From positions 2,604,001 through 2,668,000 of the forward strand of contig NC_010175.1 of NCBI RefSeq assembly GCF_000018865.1: a stretch of DNA of 64,000 bases. Reading direction: 5' to 3'. Position 1 is the stretch's first letter. Each line of letters begins with the position of its first letter. Made by a program: the position numbers and the translations under genes. Positions 62,539-64,000 of this stretch are shown in pieces. The stretch is from Chloroflexus aurantiacus J-10-fl (lineage in GTDB: Bacteria; Chloroflexota; Chloroflexia; Chloroflexales; Chloroflexaceae). A model generated the notes under the pieces. That model searched no databases and was not told where the DNA came from. It was given only the letters and a program-made list of their open reading frames with translations.

Positions 62539-63315
62539 CTATTTCAAAATTCGGTCAATACACCACAAAATGATAGCAACGAGACAAAACGCACGGTAGA
62601 TATGCAGATGACGGTCATAGCGCACCACCAACCGACGATACGTGTCCATCCACGCGAAGCACTGCTCGACCTTCCAGCGGTGCTGATAGCTTGGGCCGGT
62701 ACGCAGCGGACGCCCGCGCTTTGGCCGCTGACGGTTGCGCCGCTCACGAGCTGGCATGGTGGGTGTGATCCCGCGCCGACGCAGGTCGCTGCGCAACGCG
62801 GCACAGTCGTAGGCTTTATCCGCCACCACTTCTTGTGGTCGCGTGCTGGGCCGGCCGCGGTTGCGTGGTACCCGAATGGTCCGCACCGTCGCTTCAGCCA
62901 GGGTGCGTTCGTGTGGTTGTGCGCTATCCACGTGCAGGCCGATGGGCACGCCAGTGCCATCGACCACGACCATCACCGTCGCGCCGTTACCAACCGTCGT
63001 TGTGCCTCCACCAGTGCCCCTTGTTTTGCCGGAACGACGCTGCCGTCCAGCAACGCGTGTGCCCAGTCCAGCGTGCCGTCGGCAGCGAGGCGGCTCAGGA
63101 GGGTGCGCCAGATGCGCTCCCACGTCCCGTCCTGCGACCACGCGTGCCATCGTCGCCAGCAGGTGCTGGGGGACCCGTACTCCGTTGGCAGGTCTGCCCA
63201 GGCACAGCCGGTGTGGAGCACATACAGCATACCATTCAGTGTCCGGCGGTCGTCGTTGCGTGGACGACCCCGCGCACGTGGTTTCTTGGGGATAAGCGGT
63301 TCGATCACCGCCCAT
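62539..63315 (-). CDS. IS5-type transposase, frame B
   Basis: The useful part runs from about 63027 to the stop within the left inverted repeat. It has VVVDGTGVPIGL, the second catalytic Asp in VVADKAYD and the Glu in RWKVEQCFAWMDTYRR, completing DDE. The frame upstream of 63027 is only the shadow of frame A. A -1 frameshift would give a fused protein of about 268 residues. Confidence 0.85.
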   Translation of the reverse strand: MGGDRTAYPQETTCAGSSTQRRPPDTEWYAVCAPHRLCLGRPANGVRVPQHLLATMARVVAGRDVGAHLAHPPEPPRCRRHAGLGTRVAGRQRRSGKTRGTGGGTTTVGNGATVMVVVDGTGVPIGLHVDSAQPHERTLAEATVRTIRVPRNRGRPSTRPQEVVADKAYDCAALRSDLRRRGITPTMPARERRNRQRPKRGRPLRTGPSYQHRWKVEQCFAWMDTYRRLVVRYDRHLHIYRAFCLVAIILWCIDRILK

Positions 63316-63344
63316 TGGTCGTCGGTGAGATCATGTCTGCTCAT
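62973..63344 (-). CDS. IS5-type transposase, frame A
   Basis: A 123-residue N-terminal half of the transposase. It starts MSRHDLTDDQWAVIEPLIP, the typical DUF4096 opening, and has the first catalytic Asp in LLDGSVVPAKQG. The catalytic core continues in frame B after a -1 shift at the AAAA run (63027-63024), right after the codon for Ala in VPAK. Confidence 0.9.
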   Translation of the reverse strand: MSRHDLTDDQWAVIEPLIPKKPRARGRPRNDDRRTLNGMLYVLHTGCAWADLPTEYGSPSTCWRRWHAWSQDGTWERIWRTLLSRLAADGTLDWAHALLDGSVVPAKQGALVEAQRRLVTARR

Positions 63345-63395
63345 ACCACTATTGTAGCATAAGAAGACATTTTTGAAATAGGTTCTAGCAGTATG

Positions 63396-63986
63396 TCATC
63401 CGCCTAGATGACTGGCAATCCGCTGTCGTGTCCGGCGGTACGAACGATGGCACAAATCGAGCAACAGGCGCTGTTCAGCTTGCACCCGGCGCCGCTCTTC
63501 TTCGCACTGTTCGGCGTGCTGAATAGCAGCCTGCAATTCGGATGCCATAGCCTGAATGTCGGCCTGTGCCTGTTCACAGAAAGAAGGAACAGGCTGCATC
63601 AAACTCAGCACAACGGCCAGACGGCGCAAAGTATTCAGCAGATCGGTCGCAGTCAATGCACCGGCTGCCGAGTCTGGTTCAAAGAGTTGTAAATATCGCG
63701 TATCAGCGCCAACAACATCGATCACCTGTTGCCGCACGTGCGCATAGAGCCGCTGGGCACGCACCTCGCACTCCCAGCGAGTTGCCAGTGCAGCACGCCA
63801 TGCAGCAAGGGCTTCCGCACTCCGTTCCTGTTGTTCGGCAAGAATAGCGCGTAACTGGGTGTGGCGTACCAGCTCCTCTTCGGCGAATGGTAAACGATTG
63901 CGAAGCTGCTCAAGCAGCGTAATGATCTGGTTGAGCGGATCGAGAGGAGGGGTTTGGGCGATGACGGCTGTCACGGCAGACCTCAC
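63396..63986 (-). CDS. Unrecognised protein with helical C-terminus, probably extends past the window
   Basis: At least 196 residues. The reading frame stays open to the window end, so GTG 63986 need not be the true start, and no ribosome site supports it. The sequence is rich in Ala, Gln, Glu and Arg; residues 125-190 (QADIQAMASELQAAI onward) look like coiled coil. No signal peptide, membrane segment or catalytic motif was seen. It ends ten bases from the IS element and is convergent with prsW. Confidence 0.6.
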   Translation of the reverse strand: MRSAVTAVIAQTPPLDPLNQIITLLEQLRNRLPFAEEELVRHTQLRAILAEQQERSAEALAAWRAALATRWECEVRAQRLYAHVRQQVIDVVGADTRYLQLFEPDSAAGALTATDLLNTLRRLAVVLSLMQPVPSFCEQAQADIQAMASELQAAIQHAEQCEEERRRVQAEQRLLLDLCHRSYRRTRQRIASHLGG

Positions 63987-64000
63987 AGCTTTCAGGATGA

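Larger units (their letters stand above)
62535..63385 (-). mobile_element. IS5-family insertion sequence, 851 bp
   Basis: Fifteen-base perfect terminal inverted repeats (gaacctatttcaaaa at 62535-62549, complement at 63371-63385) bound two overlapping transposase frames. A TA duplication flanks it (62533-62534 and 63386-63387). Length, two-frame organisation and TA target fit the IS427-like part of the IS5 family. Both ends and all DDE residues are intact, so it may be active. Confidence 0.93.

Overview
The window is a stretch of a bacterial chromosome of moderate-to-high GC whose gene content and gene style fit a filamentous anoxygenic phototroph of the Chloroflexales, most likely Chloroflexus. 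This is an inference from overall impression: Chloroflexi-style GT-C membrane proteins, LuxR/MalT-rich regulation, many short dispersed GC-rich palindromes, and a bifunctional penicillin-binding protein together with MurA. No rRNA, tRNA or CRISPR was recognised. No photosynthesis gene lies in the window, so the assignment is not proven.

Layout. 1-4.6 kb: a partial GH31 glucosidase, a HepT/MntA-type toxin-antitoxin pair and an OLD-like ATPase. 5-15.5 kb: housekeeping and envelope genes (class A PBP, CoaE, a deaminase fused to a CYTH domain, a MATE exporter, MurA with Asp in place of the catalytic Cys, and an SRAP DNA-protein crosslink peptidase). A 145-bp tandem array has grown out of the 3' end of the MATE gene. 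15.5-40.5 kb: secreted and envelope functions (subtilase, three GT-C-like multipass proteins, two GT4 glycosyltransferases, an ABC-2-like permease with its exported partner, and a membrane-anchored LuxR-Kelch protein), interleaved with long non-coding stretches full of tandem repeats and palindromes, then homoserine dehydrogenase.

40.5-51 kb is the most unusual region. A MalT-like regulator is divergent from a three-gene monosaccharide ABC transporter (lipoprotein, double ATPase, permease). Next come a response regulator of order REC-HTH-REC and, convergent with it, a cytoplasmic histidine kinase whose N-terminal input domain is a complete but degenerate sugar-type ABC ATPase domain. The plain reading is a signalling module built from a transporter part, reporting on sugar transport or on nucleotide state.

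51-64 kb: a 1691-residue helicase with a DUF1998-like zinc region and a nuclease-like C-terminus sits directly downstream of holB; then fabF with an N-terminal extension. Divergent from fabF is a tightly overlapping operon hisC-hisN-mazG-like-hisB-prsW. An 851-bp IS5-type element has inserted exactly at the prsW stop codon. The last gene, unrecognised, runs off the window end.

Starts were chosen by ribosome-binding site and family length, so several differ from the longest possible reading frame. Family assignments come from reading motifs by eye; no database search was run.
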